In this document: positions 12,301 to 24,300 of the stretch, piece after piece
Layout of the letters: each line of letters begins with the position of its first letter
Position numbering within the stretch: position 1 is the stretch's first letter
Source of the DNA: Pisaster brevispinus
Taxonomy: Eukaryota; Echinodermata; Asteroidea; Forcipulatida; Asteriidae
Assembly: GCA_023634235.1 (NCBI GenBank)
Contig: JAMKCF010000016.1
Location: 496,001 to 560,000 of the forward strand
Direction of reading: 5' to 3'
Length of the DNA stretch: 64,000 bases
Notes under the pieces: generated by a model
The model's database searches: none
What the model saw: only the letters and a program-made list of their open reading frames with translations
Told to the model about the DNA's origin: nothing
Translations under genes and position numbers: made by a program

Positions 12301-15300
12301 GTACCCCACAAACCGGATCCGTACGGCTGTGTGTGTGTGTGTGTGTGAGAATTCATCAGCCAGTGATAGAATTAACGTGGTGAAGTTCAATGTCAACTGT
12401 AAGCAATTGGCCACCTGTCCATCAATTGGTCAATTTCCAAACCATCTGTGAATCACATGTCAATCCTCTGTACCAATTAATCAATGAAATGACCAGTGGC
12501 TATTACTAGCCTAGCTATAGCTAAATACTAACATCAGCCCAGTTACAAGCCTGAACTCACAATAATTGCCCTTAGCATTTGGTTTATCATTCCATGAAGT
12601 CCAGGAATTTGACCAAAGACCCTGGGTTTGGCCAAAAGCTGCTGGGGTCACTGATGGTCAAAAACAGTGCATAACTTTGGAATCTAACTGGGTTTAAAAA
12701 TAGAAACAGTTGGATAAAAGATACTTGGACATTACAGCAGTTGCCAAATTTGTTTTACTGCAAAAACAATGCTACAAGGAACCAATCAATAGAAGTAGAA
12801 AGATGACACAACATCTTGGCTGTTTTCTACATTTACATTTACATGAATTTGGATGCTGAATATGAAATTCAAAACTCAGTTCACTTGATTTTATCATAAG
12901 GAAATAAAAGCAAAGTGAAAATTCTTCCTTCCGAGGTTTTAAGGTCATACATACGCAATTACATTTCTGAGAAATTTATAACGTCAATTTCTGTTTTATT
13001 GGTCCACATTGACCTTTACGCCCAATCCCCTCATGTCCCTTCATAATCTTGTCTATAAATCTCTTTTAAATAAACAAGAACAGGGTGTCCTGTTCCTCTC
13101 CAAGAAAATGGAGAGTGAATCATCAAATCATGACCAAGTGATCAGTTTCTATAACAGAGGCCTGGGATTTCACTGAAGGGACAGCCTTCCTTACCCCCAG
13201 TTTTGGACCCAAAAGAATTATTCCCAATCCAGTAGACAATCTGGGCTTAATTTCATGGCGCTGCTTGCTGCGGAATTCTGCACTCACACCCTGCCATGGC
13301 ACATAGAAGTAAGCGCTTTACTGTGCTCCACAAGGGCAGAATTCTTTTGTAAACAGTGCCTGGAAATTTGGCCCTGATTCTTAGACCTAAATCCCATGTG
13401 AATTTATTTCTCGTTTTGTCTTGGTTTTTGAGCAAGCCACCTTCAATACCAATTTTGACATTAAAAGTGATCAAGATTTTGAAAGAATGCACACTATGCA
13501 TGTAGGATGACTTGAAAATCTAACATTTGTTAGGGGATAATGTTAAAATTTGAAACTTATTTCTAAATCCACAGCCTAACTTTTTACAACATAATGACAT
13601 TATTTTCTAAACAAAGGTTAAAAAGGGATTTTGGCTTTAAAAGGCAAGAAATAATTACCAGATCAAATATGGTTTCCTTAAAAGAATTTTAAATGAAAAT
13701 AATATTCTACCGGAAACAAACAAACAAGCAAACAAACAAACAAACACTACTTAAGATTAGATTATTCAAGATTCATTCTGATATTGAACATCACTACAAC
13801 TGTTCTTTGTTTTTAACATTCCAGACATGATCATATTTCAGAGAAAATTTTCTGTCCACTCCTCACTTACTCCATAATTGGCCGGATGTCAGAGAAATTA
13901 CTTGTATTCCCAAGAAAGTAGTAAACACTCCTTCTTGTTATCAAGCCATTACAGTTTATAACTCCAAGGTTAAAACAGAAGAGTGAAAATTGTCTGATTG
14001 ATTGATTAAGTATTATTTGTTAACAGAAACAGGTGATAAGTTGGTGGATATAGGCCGCAGGTTCATTGGTTAAATATAGACTGGGAAATGGGAAGGCGAC
14101 GTTACATCACATACCAGTCACGATCCCCTGGTTATGTTCTTGTTGTGCTGCGACCTATATGTATTTGATGTTATGATCTTTGGCAGTTGTAATTTACTTA
14201 GAGGTTGGTCCACTTCCGCTGGGAAGATGCAATATGATCAGGTAACAAAATTGCAAGGATGTTCATAGCTTCAAAACTAAGGTGAATGCAGTGAGCACAT
14301 TATGTACAATACTAACACAATCGCATACCAAAGTCTGTACTATTTTAAGCAATGTCTACAGTAAAAGACAGCAATTTAAAACAATTGTTGATGATTTTCT
14401 ATAATAGTTTAAATTTAGTTGATTGGGCTGAAGTGCTTTCAACTTCAGCGGGATTGGATAGAAATCTACAGAGAGGGGGACAGATTTCACAGATACCCAA
14501 AACACAAAAAATGTATGATTCAAAAATTGTATTATATATAAACAAATCAGCACCCTTTTCCATGAAATTTTTACAGTTTTATGTCAGTATTTTAAACTTG
14601 ATGTCATGTAAATTTGTTTCAAATCTTTTTGATTTCACTATTAAAAAGGTGTGTCTTAAAGATGTTTCCTTTCATTTTGAGTGTTTGACATTGTTTTGAT
14701 CATAACTGTCTCAAAAATGAGGTCAAATCGCCTGCTAGGGATTAACTTCAATCAACCCGTTACAAAACAGGATGACATCCACTGTACAACCCCAAATCCT
14801 ATAACCACTCCATAGAGTACTAAACACATAGTGCTCGGAGTCTCTGAAGATCTATAAAGTGTACTTGAGTTAAGTATGAAGTACTGATGTACTGCTCACT
14901 GGCTTAGAGCCAGGGTGTGAACGGAAAACCCCAAAAGATGATATGACAAAATGATTTGATCTCCTGAATCATTCCTGATTCATCACCCACAAGGGAAGCC
15001 CTCCAACAACAGACAGTCTGTTCACATTCATTCATAAAATAAACTAGAGTTATGTCTCCCAGGGACTAAAGGTTAAAGGTTAACCCTGGGGATAAAGGGT
15101 TAGAGGTCAGCCTTAGGGAAGGGGTCCCTCTTCCTGCTTCATAGGAAAGGGTTGAGGAGTCATCAAAGAGCTACAAAATGCAGACTGCCTGATTAATGTT
15201 TGATGTAAGAAGTGGCTACACTTGCATGCTGAATTGTGCAAGCACAGCATGTACACATTACTCTAGAGAATACCTAAATGGCCATGGCTTGGATGACCCA

Positions 15301-18300
15301 ACCATCAACAACTCTATTTCTGTTTAAATTATACCGGAAATGGAAGTGACATTGATTCAAATGCATGGGAAAACAAAATCAGAAATTACAGAAACACTTG
15401 TCCTTTTTCTTCTCTGTCTGTATTCCTGCAATCATTCATAGAGAAAGGACTCTCTATGCTGCAATCAATCAACTCCATAATACTGTCTTTCCTCTCCTCC
15501 AGCACATAGATCTTGTTTATACACAGTTGACATGCATCAGCTGTCACTATTTCTGGATCTCAAAAACAGTAGGAAATTGGGTATAACAACTAATATTTAT
15601 TTGTCCCTAGCTGAGTACAGCATCTAACAAAGTTTCCTCTGTGTTTGGCCTTGGTGTCTCTTTGTGTCCATAACTGGTATTATGACATTTGGACCAAAAG
15701 AGCAATTTCCAGAAATGGTAGACTTGCTCATTTAAAAAAAAAAAAACCTTCCAACAACCAATGTAAAAAATATATTGATTTTGTTTCAAACTGCTCATTA
15801 CAATGCATAAAAAGACTTGAATATTAATTAATTGTTAGTGAATTCTACAGGTTAAACTATACACGATAATACTACCAGCAGGATACTTGAATGGTCCTGT
15901 AATAACATTAGCCCAACTTGGTACAAGTGCCTCCCCATGGACCCAATTGAGAATACACACTGTCTGACCACACACAGTACCAAGCATTCTTAGGCATTAC
16001 CATTCAGTAATTGTATTGAAACAACTTGGCAAATGTCTCCTCAGGTTTTCAATTAGACCTGTGGTGACAATTGGCCTCTTGTATTAACTTCAATCAAGTT
16101 TTACTATAATCTAAATGTTTTGGGGCGGTATGGTTACTATGGTAACCACCTGTTGACCACATGTTCAACCCAGCTCAGACCAGTGTGACTTTTATTACTA
16201 TTGGCAAAACATCCCAGTGGGTTTAGAATAAAGGAAAACAGACTAATGGTTGGGGTCAGAATGAGCTGTTGATTTGGGCAAGGTCTGACAGGTAAACTTG
16301 GCATGTGGGCTGGCTACTCCTAGCAAGACACATACTTGCTAATTGTTGAAGAGACTGAACTTGATCGTTGTACAGCATTGGACAAATCGTATATTTACTG
16401 TGTACTTGTAGCCCAGGCTTGAAATTTAGACTGGAATGCAGGCCTGAGTCCGAGTCCGGTGATTATAGCATACCGGTCCAGTAAACACAAGATTGAAAGA
16501 GTTTGTTAGTCTTGTGTATTTTAAATTACATTGTAACAGTAATATCTCACTATGTAATATCTTTATTTAGAAAGAAGGATATTGAAATGTTGACTTTTGA
16601 GTCTGACAATTACTTTCAATGCTGTTGATAATGCGATAAATCTGCTCTAAGAACGTAATCAAATACAAACAGTTTATATGTTAATTTGTGTATATTTTTT
16701 CCCATTTTGATTCTGGTCTTGTAAAAAATAGCTGGTCCAGTCAAACTTTTGGGCTACAAGCCCTGTTGCCTTGTGGATTTTGGACTACAAGCCCTGTTGC
16801 CTTGTGGATTTTGGGCTACAAGCCCTGTTGCCTTGTGGATTTTGGGCTACAAGCCCTGTTGCCTTGAGGATTTTGGACTACAAGCCCTGTTGCCTTGTGG
16901 ATTTTGGACTACAAGCCCTGTTGCCTAGAGGATTTTGGACTACAAGCCCTGTTGCCTTGTGGATTTTGGACTACAAGCCCTGTTGCCTTGTGGATTTTTT
17001 AATTGTGGGAGAGACTGTACTTGTTCACTATGCAGCACTGCATCAATGTCATTACAAGAAACCTTCAAAATTGACTATGTATTACTCCAGACTGTGAACC
17101 TTCGCAACATGAACCATGACGGAAGGAAATGTTCCCAGGTACTAACTCACCCTTGATGGCTGGTTTTAAAACCTTGAGATAACTTACTTCAATTCAGCTG
17201 CCATCTCAAACTAAACCATAAATTAATGCAAGCTCACCCTATCGTCATAGTTTAAAGTTTTCTCTCTTTTCTAAGCTAAAAAAATAGAAAGTTACTTCAC
17301 CATCTCTTCTTCTCAAGGTTCTACAAGCCTATTGTTTACAATGGAAGGAATGTTATAATAATTTCTCGGTTTTAAAAAACAGAAATGGATCAGCATTCTC
17401 CGTTAACAATTTTCTGCTGGCCGAATGCCAATTATAACTTCCCAAGGACCAGTCAAAATCCTGTCCAATGGGTTCTGCCCAAACACTACACGGATTGTTT
17501 GTATGGTTTCAAACTCAAGTTCCATACATATGACAGTGGCAAGAAGGACCAGTGAAAAAGCTGGGGGACCAGTGAAATAACAAGCTAATTGGTCCCACTG
17601 GCTAGTAACTTGAAAAGTTACAGTCAACCTATAACAAAAAATGAAAGATGTTTATCTTCTGATCACCACCATTATTTACATTATGGGGCAATCATATGTG
17701 CATCTTTAACAAACCCATTGGACATAACAGGATCGTAAGAACTAGAAGGGATAAACTCACTTCCTGAAAGTATGGTTTGAAGGCTATTCACAACTTGCAA
17801 TTATTTATTTTGTTTTCCTTAATAGTATGCCATAGAATAAAGAGGGTCTTACCAATCACTTAACATGGAAGCAAAACTTGTTGCAAGACTTTCCATCATA
17901 CTATCACCGGTGCCATTTTATAAACTAATGTAAAATATTAATATTCTGATGGCAGTGTTTCTATATCATATACACCTCATAAGCAGTTCTTTGTTCTGAG
18001 TCATTACAATGGAGTGAGTGTGAGGCCAGTCCGGAAGGGCCAACTCTGCCACCTTGCACATTCCTAAGCAATGACAGAAGTAGTGGTCAGTGCACAGACA
18101 AGTCCAAATATGGGGCAATCGCCCACACTCTCATTTGTTTAATACGGCCCCCTTCTTAATCCAGCCAAACATATTCCTGTATGTATAATTATTCAAATGT
18201 CCCTTTAATGAAGTAGGAAACAATCCCTTATATGGTTACAATTTGTGTAAGAAAGCATCTTGCTGTTTCCTTTATAAACCCTTGTAATTTCAAGTTGAGG

Positions 18301-21300
18301 ACAGTGAGAGCCTCCACCATCAGTCGTGCATTAAAGAGTATCTTCAATCATCAATCCTGTGTCAACGTGTGTCTTCTTATAGTCTGAGAGCATATAGCCT
18401 AACTGGTTATATTTGGTGGAGAATCCGGGCAACTCTTAAGTTCAAGAATTATTATTCGCCGACTCAGATCCTGAATGATAACACGAGCCCGCAGTCTTGC
18501 TCAAGCTCAAGCCACAATGTCATCAACGAATCAGTTTGAATCTATCGTGCCAAAGTTTTCGGGATACGATGCCGGAGACCCTGAGCTGTGGCTAGACAGG
18601 TACGAGAGGTACTCTAAGCAAAAGAAATGGACCCCGGAACAACAGGCCAGCAATCTGCCTCTGTACCTCACCGAATCTGCAAGCTATTGGCACAGGGACC
18701 TGCCGGACGAAAGCACAAATACATTTCCAAATTTAAAACAGGCGTTTCTGGCAAAGTACCAGCCCCATGAGGGGATGAAATGGGTGCGGTTAGCAGAACT
18801 CGCTGATCGTAAGCAGAGACCAGGCGAGACAGTGGAGGCGTACGTTGCTGATATTGAGAGAAGATGTTGTCAGCTCAGCAAAACGCCCGCAGAACGTATG
18901 GAGGTGTTCATAAGAGGACTGCTACCGGACATAAGGAGCCATGTCATTAAGGCTCACCCCGACACCGTCGATGACGCAGTGACGCAAGCACGTCTAGCCC
19001 AATCCACAACAACGCGTTCCGGACCCCAGACGGCAGAGGTGAACTCTGCGTTGCAAGAACTGAGCAACCAAATTCTAACGCTTCAGGGGCAACTTGCATC
19101 CATCTCTGCAGCTGGACCTGCCTCCAGCTACACCCAGCAACAGTCTCCGCAGTTCCCTGCGCAACCACCACCAAGGCGGCAGTACTCCCAACAGCGGCGA
19201 CCCCAGCAGTCCTACCGAGCGACCCAGCAGCCCCGCCCGTACCAGCAGTACACAGCCCAGCAGTCAGCCCATCAGCAGGACCAGGCGTGCCACTGGTGTG
19301 GATGGGGTGAGTGTGTAGATAGGCGATCATGTCCGGCCAATGGAGTAGAATGTAGAAATTGTCGTAAAATAGGGCACTTTGCCAGAGTATGTTTGAGTAG
19401 ACCTGTTAGTTACCATAGTAATTCCCCCAGTGGAAACATCGGTAATCAATGACTAGGCCACCAAAGTCAACAAGCATGCGATGAGTCCCAAACGGTCCCA
19501 CATATCAACAACGTTTTACCAATTTCACGTGGGACCAATCTTGTCACAATAAAGGTGGGCTCCAAATTTCGCCAGTCTCTAATCGATACCGGTGCACTCA
19601 TATCTTGTATCGCCAAACGTACATACACGGACTGCTTTTCGGACACAAAATTCCCCTTGGGACCTACTGACGTGCCACTGATTTCTGGCGTTGCGGGGCA
19701 CGTAACTAAAGTTGTTGGCAAGGTTACTTTGCCTATTTCGATTGGCGACATGAATTTCAGTCACCCCTTCTACATTTTAGACAATATGAATCATGAGATT
19801 ATTCTGGGTGTTGATTTTCTACAAGAACATAAGGTATCAATATCGTTTGACTCTAATCGTTTGCTCTTTAACGATTCAAACTCTGCACCCTTAACCAGTA
19901 AGGCAACAAAAATAATGCATGTTAGAGCGATGTGTAACATGACACTACCCGCCAGAACCCAAACGATATTTAGAGCTAAGTGTAAGGGGTCAAGCACAAA
20001 ACACGGTATTATCGAACCTGTCCCTTCTCTGTATTCGGATAAGACGTTAATTGGAGCCAAATGTATTGTCCAATCACACCACGGCCATACAGTGTATCAA
20101 ATAATGAACCCTACTGACAGTAACATAGAGATCAAACGTAATCAAGTAGTAGGTGTTTGGGAACCAGTCTTGGCTGACACATACATAGAAAGTTTTGAGG
20201 TAGATAGAAATAAGTCACATACGATCAACCAGTCCCGAGGGGACACGAAATCAAATGCTGTTCATGCCACAAACGGTATCAACCCTCAAGACGTACTTGA
20301 TGATTTAGACATAAGCCTGAATGATTCAGATTTAACATCAGACCAGAAAAATCAACTCGTTGAGTTCTTGGCTCAAAACAGAGCTGTCTTTGCAAAGGAC
20401 ACTACCGAGTTAGGTACAACGAATGTGCATTTTCATAGCATAGATACCGGTGATGCGCAACCTGTTCATCAGCGCTTCTATCGGACTTCCCCAGCTCACA
20501 AAACAGAAATTGAAAAACAAATTCACGACATGCTAAAAGCAGATGTAATCGAACCATCCACTTCGCCTTGGGCTAGTCCAGTGGTTCTTGTGAAAAAGAA
20601 AAATGGTGATTTTCGCTTCGCGGTCGACTATCGTCGCCTCAATAAAGTGACTAAGCCAATGTCTTTCCCTCTACCTCGCCCTGACGATGTATATGATACT
20701 ATTGGAGAATCTCATGCTCAAATATTCACTGTACTCGATCTAGCATCAGGATTTTGGCAAATACCATTAGAGTCTGACAGCCAAGCTAAGACAGCATTCA
20801 CATCACATACGGGTAACTATCAGTTTAAGAAAATGCCGTTTGGTTTGATGAATGCACCAGTATCCTTTCAAATGGTCATGACACAAGTATTACGGGGCTT
20901 AGCTTGGCAATTTGCTCTGGTTTATGTTGATGATATAATAATTTTCTCACCAGACTTTGACACACATCTCACACATTTGACTGCAGTTTTCGATCGCTTG
21001 CGTTCTGCAAATCTTAAGCTCAAACCACAAAAGTGTCACTTTGCAGCTAGAGAAGTTACTTATCTTGGTCACATCATTTCTAAGCAAGGGATTAAAGTCA
21101 ATCCAGACAAAACTGCAGTCATACAGTCATTCCCTGTGCCTAAAGATCAATCAGAAGTTCGTACGTTTCTTGGTATATGTAACTATTATCGCCGATTTGT
21201 CAAAGGTTATGCTAACATTGCTTGTCCACTGAACCAGTTGTTGCAGAGAAACATGCCGTTTATATGGACAGAAGCCTGTGATAAGGCTTTTCAGACGCTA

Positions 21301-24300
21301 AAACTTGCGCTAATTTCGCCACCTATCCTCTGCTACCCTAATTTCGACAAGGGGTTTATTCTTTCCACTGATGCCAGTGGCTACGCGATCGGCTATACCC
21401 TATCGCAGACCAATGATGACGGTCGGGAAGTCGTCATTCAGTATGGTGGCCGGGCTCTAACTAAAGCTGAACAGAAATGGTCGATCACTGAACGAGAAGG
21501 TTTGGCTGTTGTTGAGGGTATAAAGTTCTATCGCGTATACCTCGCTAATACGAAGTTTCGTGTCCAGACGGATCATGTTTCTCTTCAATGGTTACGCACA
21601 ATTCAAGATACAACCGGTCGATTAGGACGATGGTCCATTCAGTTACAGGGATATGACTTTGAGGTTGTCCATAAGTCTGGTAATTCTCATGGTAATGCCG
21701 ATGCCCTTTCGCGTAGAACATACAACGACGTGCCCCGCTGTCCCAAACCAATCATTGTGACTGAACCTCTTAACACCCAACCACAAACTCAAGGAGCCGC
21801 GAACCCGCCATTGCCAGAAACAATTGAATACAAAATCACGTATGCCACCGATGCGGTGCCAATCTATTCAATTAGTGAACTGGATGATCTTACATCTCCC
21901 GACCATTCCAACATCCGTGATAGACAACAAGCCGATATTCTGTTGAATCAGTACATTGCCTACTTAGAATCCGGCTCCCTACCCTCGAATGCTTGTCTCG
22001 CAAGGCGAATAGTAGCAGAAACACCAGATTTCATAATACAAGATGGTATTCTGTATCATTACTACTACCCACGAGGTAAAGGCCACAAGATTGACAGACA
22101 AATTAAACAGTTAGCTGTTCCACAAAGTTTGAGGCAAGACATATTACTGTCCTATCACGACTCACTTTTGGGTGGCCATCAAGGCATGGATCGCACGTAC
22201 GATTGCATCCGCCAGAAGTATTACTGGCCCAAAATGTTTTCAGAAATTGAACAATATGTGAAATCATGTACAACCTGTCAGCGGGTTAAAGTCAACCGCC
22301 ATGGCAAACATGCCCCGCTTAGACCCTTGCCCGTCGGAGATGTGTTTTCCAGATTACACGTTGACATACTGGGGCCACTGAAAACTTCTTCCGAGGGGTA
22401 TAAGTATGTTTTGTTAGTGGTTGATTCCTTTTCCAAATGGTGTGAGGCATTCCCGCTCAAAACCCAAAATGCTGCGGAAGTTGCACGAATCTTGTATAAT
22501 GAAATCATTTGTCGCTATGGCGCTCCCTCTTCCTTACTTTCCGACAGAGGCACACAGTTCATGTCCAAGTTGATCAAAGAGTTATGCAACATCTTCCAAA
22601 TCACAAAAATTAACACCAGTAGCTACCACCCCCAGACAAATGCCAGCTGTGAACGTATGAACAGTTTCATTTGGCAGTCATTGCGCGCATACTGTAAACC
22701 CGACCAATCCGATTGGGTGCAATTACTGCCAAGTATCATGTTTGCATATCGAAGCACGCCTGCCACGGAATCAACACAACTTAGCCCATTTATGATTTTG
22801 TTTGGTCGCGAATGCCGTCTCCCGATTGATACATCAATCTTGCCCACGCCACATACGCAAATAGGTCAGCACCAGTCTCTTGAACTCATCATGGAGAACT
22901 TTGATATTGCTCGCCAAATCGCGACAGAGAACATAAAGGCTGCCCAGACTAAATATAAGGGTCAGTTCGATAAGAAGTCAAAAACTCCCAGCTATACAGA
23001 GGGTCAAAAAGTGTGGCTTTACTGTGCAAAAAGGACTGTCGGTTTGTCCCCAAAAATGTGTCATAAATGGCTTGGACCATATTACATTTGCGAGGCGAGG
23101 GAAAATTTCACCTACAAACTCCGTAGATGTGATGATAACAAACCCATGTTGTCCCCAGTCCACGCTAATCGGCTGAAGCAATACCATGACCCTAAGGACA
23201 GACCAGTCCACATTCCTGATAACTTAGATGACCTGACTGAGGTCGATGCAGACCAATTTGACGATAGTGAACCTACTAGTGTAACTCCCCAAGGGAATAG
23301 TAATACTGTACCCATACCATCTGACACCAGTCGTGTGCCACCCACACCACCTGTTGTCTTGGGACATCCCAAAGTACCCATCAAAGCCTCACCACACAAT
23401 GCCAATGACTGGTTTGTGGTGCATAGTTTACGGCGATCTGCCATCATTAATGGTAAGCGCCATTACCAAGTCAAATGGAAAGGGTACAATAATACTACCT
23501 GGGAACCCGAGGATAACATTCCGGACGAACTGATACAAGAATTTCACATTCGCAAGACCAAGCGTTATAACAAGGGTAAACGCAAACGTTAATTAGGCTT
23601 ACTGTATAATTCACGCACTTGTATCAGGGTGACATGTTTACATTTTTTTTTCTTCTCTTTTATCGGTAATTTGTATTTTGTTATTATTTCCATTATTAAC
23701 TGTAATTTTCCATATTGAACCTATCCTGGCCAGGACATGACATGATCGCTTAATACTGCACACTCTCTATTTTTGTTGTTGTTGTATTTCTAACGGTTTT
23801 GTTTACGTACTGTTTACCTTAAAATTTAATTTCGGACGCCAGTACTTTTTATTGTTGTCATTATGTGCTTTTATATGAATTTGCTTTCCGTTTAAGTCGG
23901 GAGACTTAATCTTCGAAGGGAGGGCACATATCACCGGTGCCATTTTATAAACTAATGTAAAATATTAATATTCTGATGGCAGTGTTTCTATATCATATAC
24001 ACCTCATAAGCAGTTCTTTGTTCTGAGTCATTACAATGGAGTGAGTGTGAGGCCAGTCCGGAAGGGCCAACTCTGCCACCTTGCACATTCCTAAGCAATG
24101 ACAGAAGTAGTGGTCAGTGCACAGACAAGTCCAAATATGGGGCAATCGCCCACACTCTCATTTGTTTAATACGGCCCCCTTCTTAATCCAGCCAAACATA
24201 TTCCTGTATGTATAATTATTCAAATGTCCCTTTAATGAAGTAGGAAACAATCCCTTATATGGTTACAATTTGTGTAAGAAAGCATCTTGCTGTTTCCTTT

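Larger units (their letters stand above)
3994..17901 (-). other. Intron 6 of the matrix gene, part left of the LTR element
   Basis: About 13.9 kb without a recognisable exon or gene. It contains a degenerate tandem repeat (4128-4260), a CpG-rich hairpin element (8508-8760), two small inverted-repeat elements (11132-11299, 13238-13379), simple repeats (GT at 12328-12347, AAAC near 13713-13745) and a 31-bp minisatellite (16750-16996). Open frames near 7477-7773 and 8460-8876 on the minus strand lack Cys-rich content and splice context and are not called. A divergent short exon could still be missed. Confidence 0.55.

Noticed and set aside
12118..12321. Transposon with GGATCCGG ends
   Set aside because: The inverted pair is only about 13 bp and no duplication or related copy was seen.
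16771..17097. 108-codon frame over the 31-bp array as a Cys-rich protein
   Set aside because: The periodicity follows directly from the minisatellite, with no splice or homology support.
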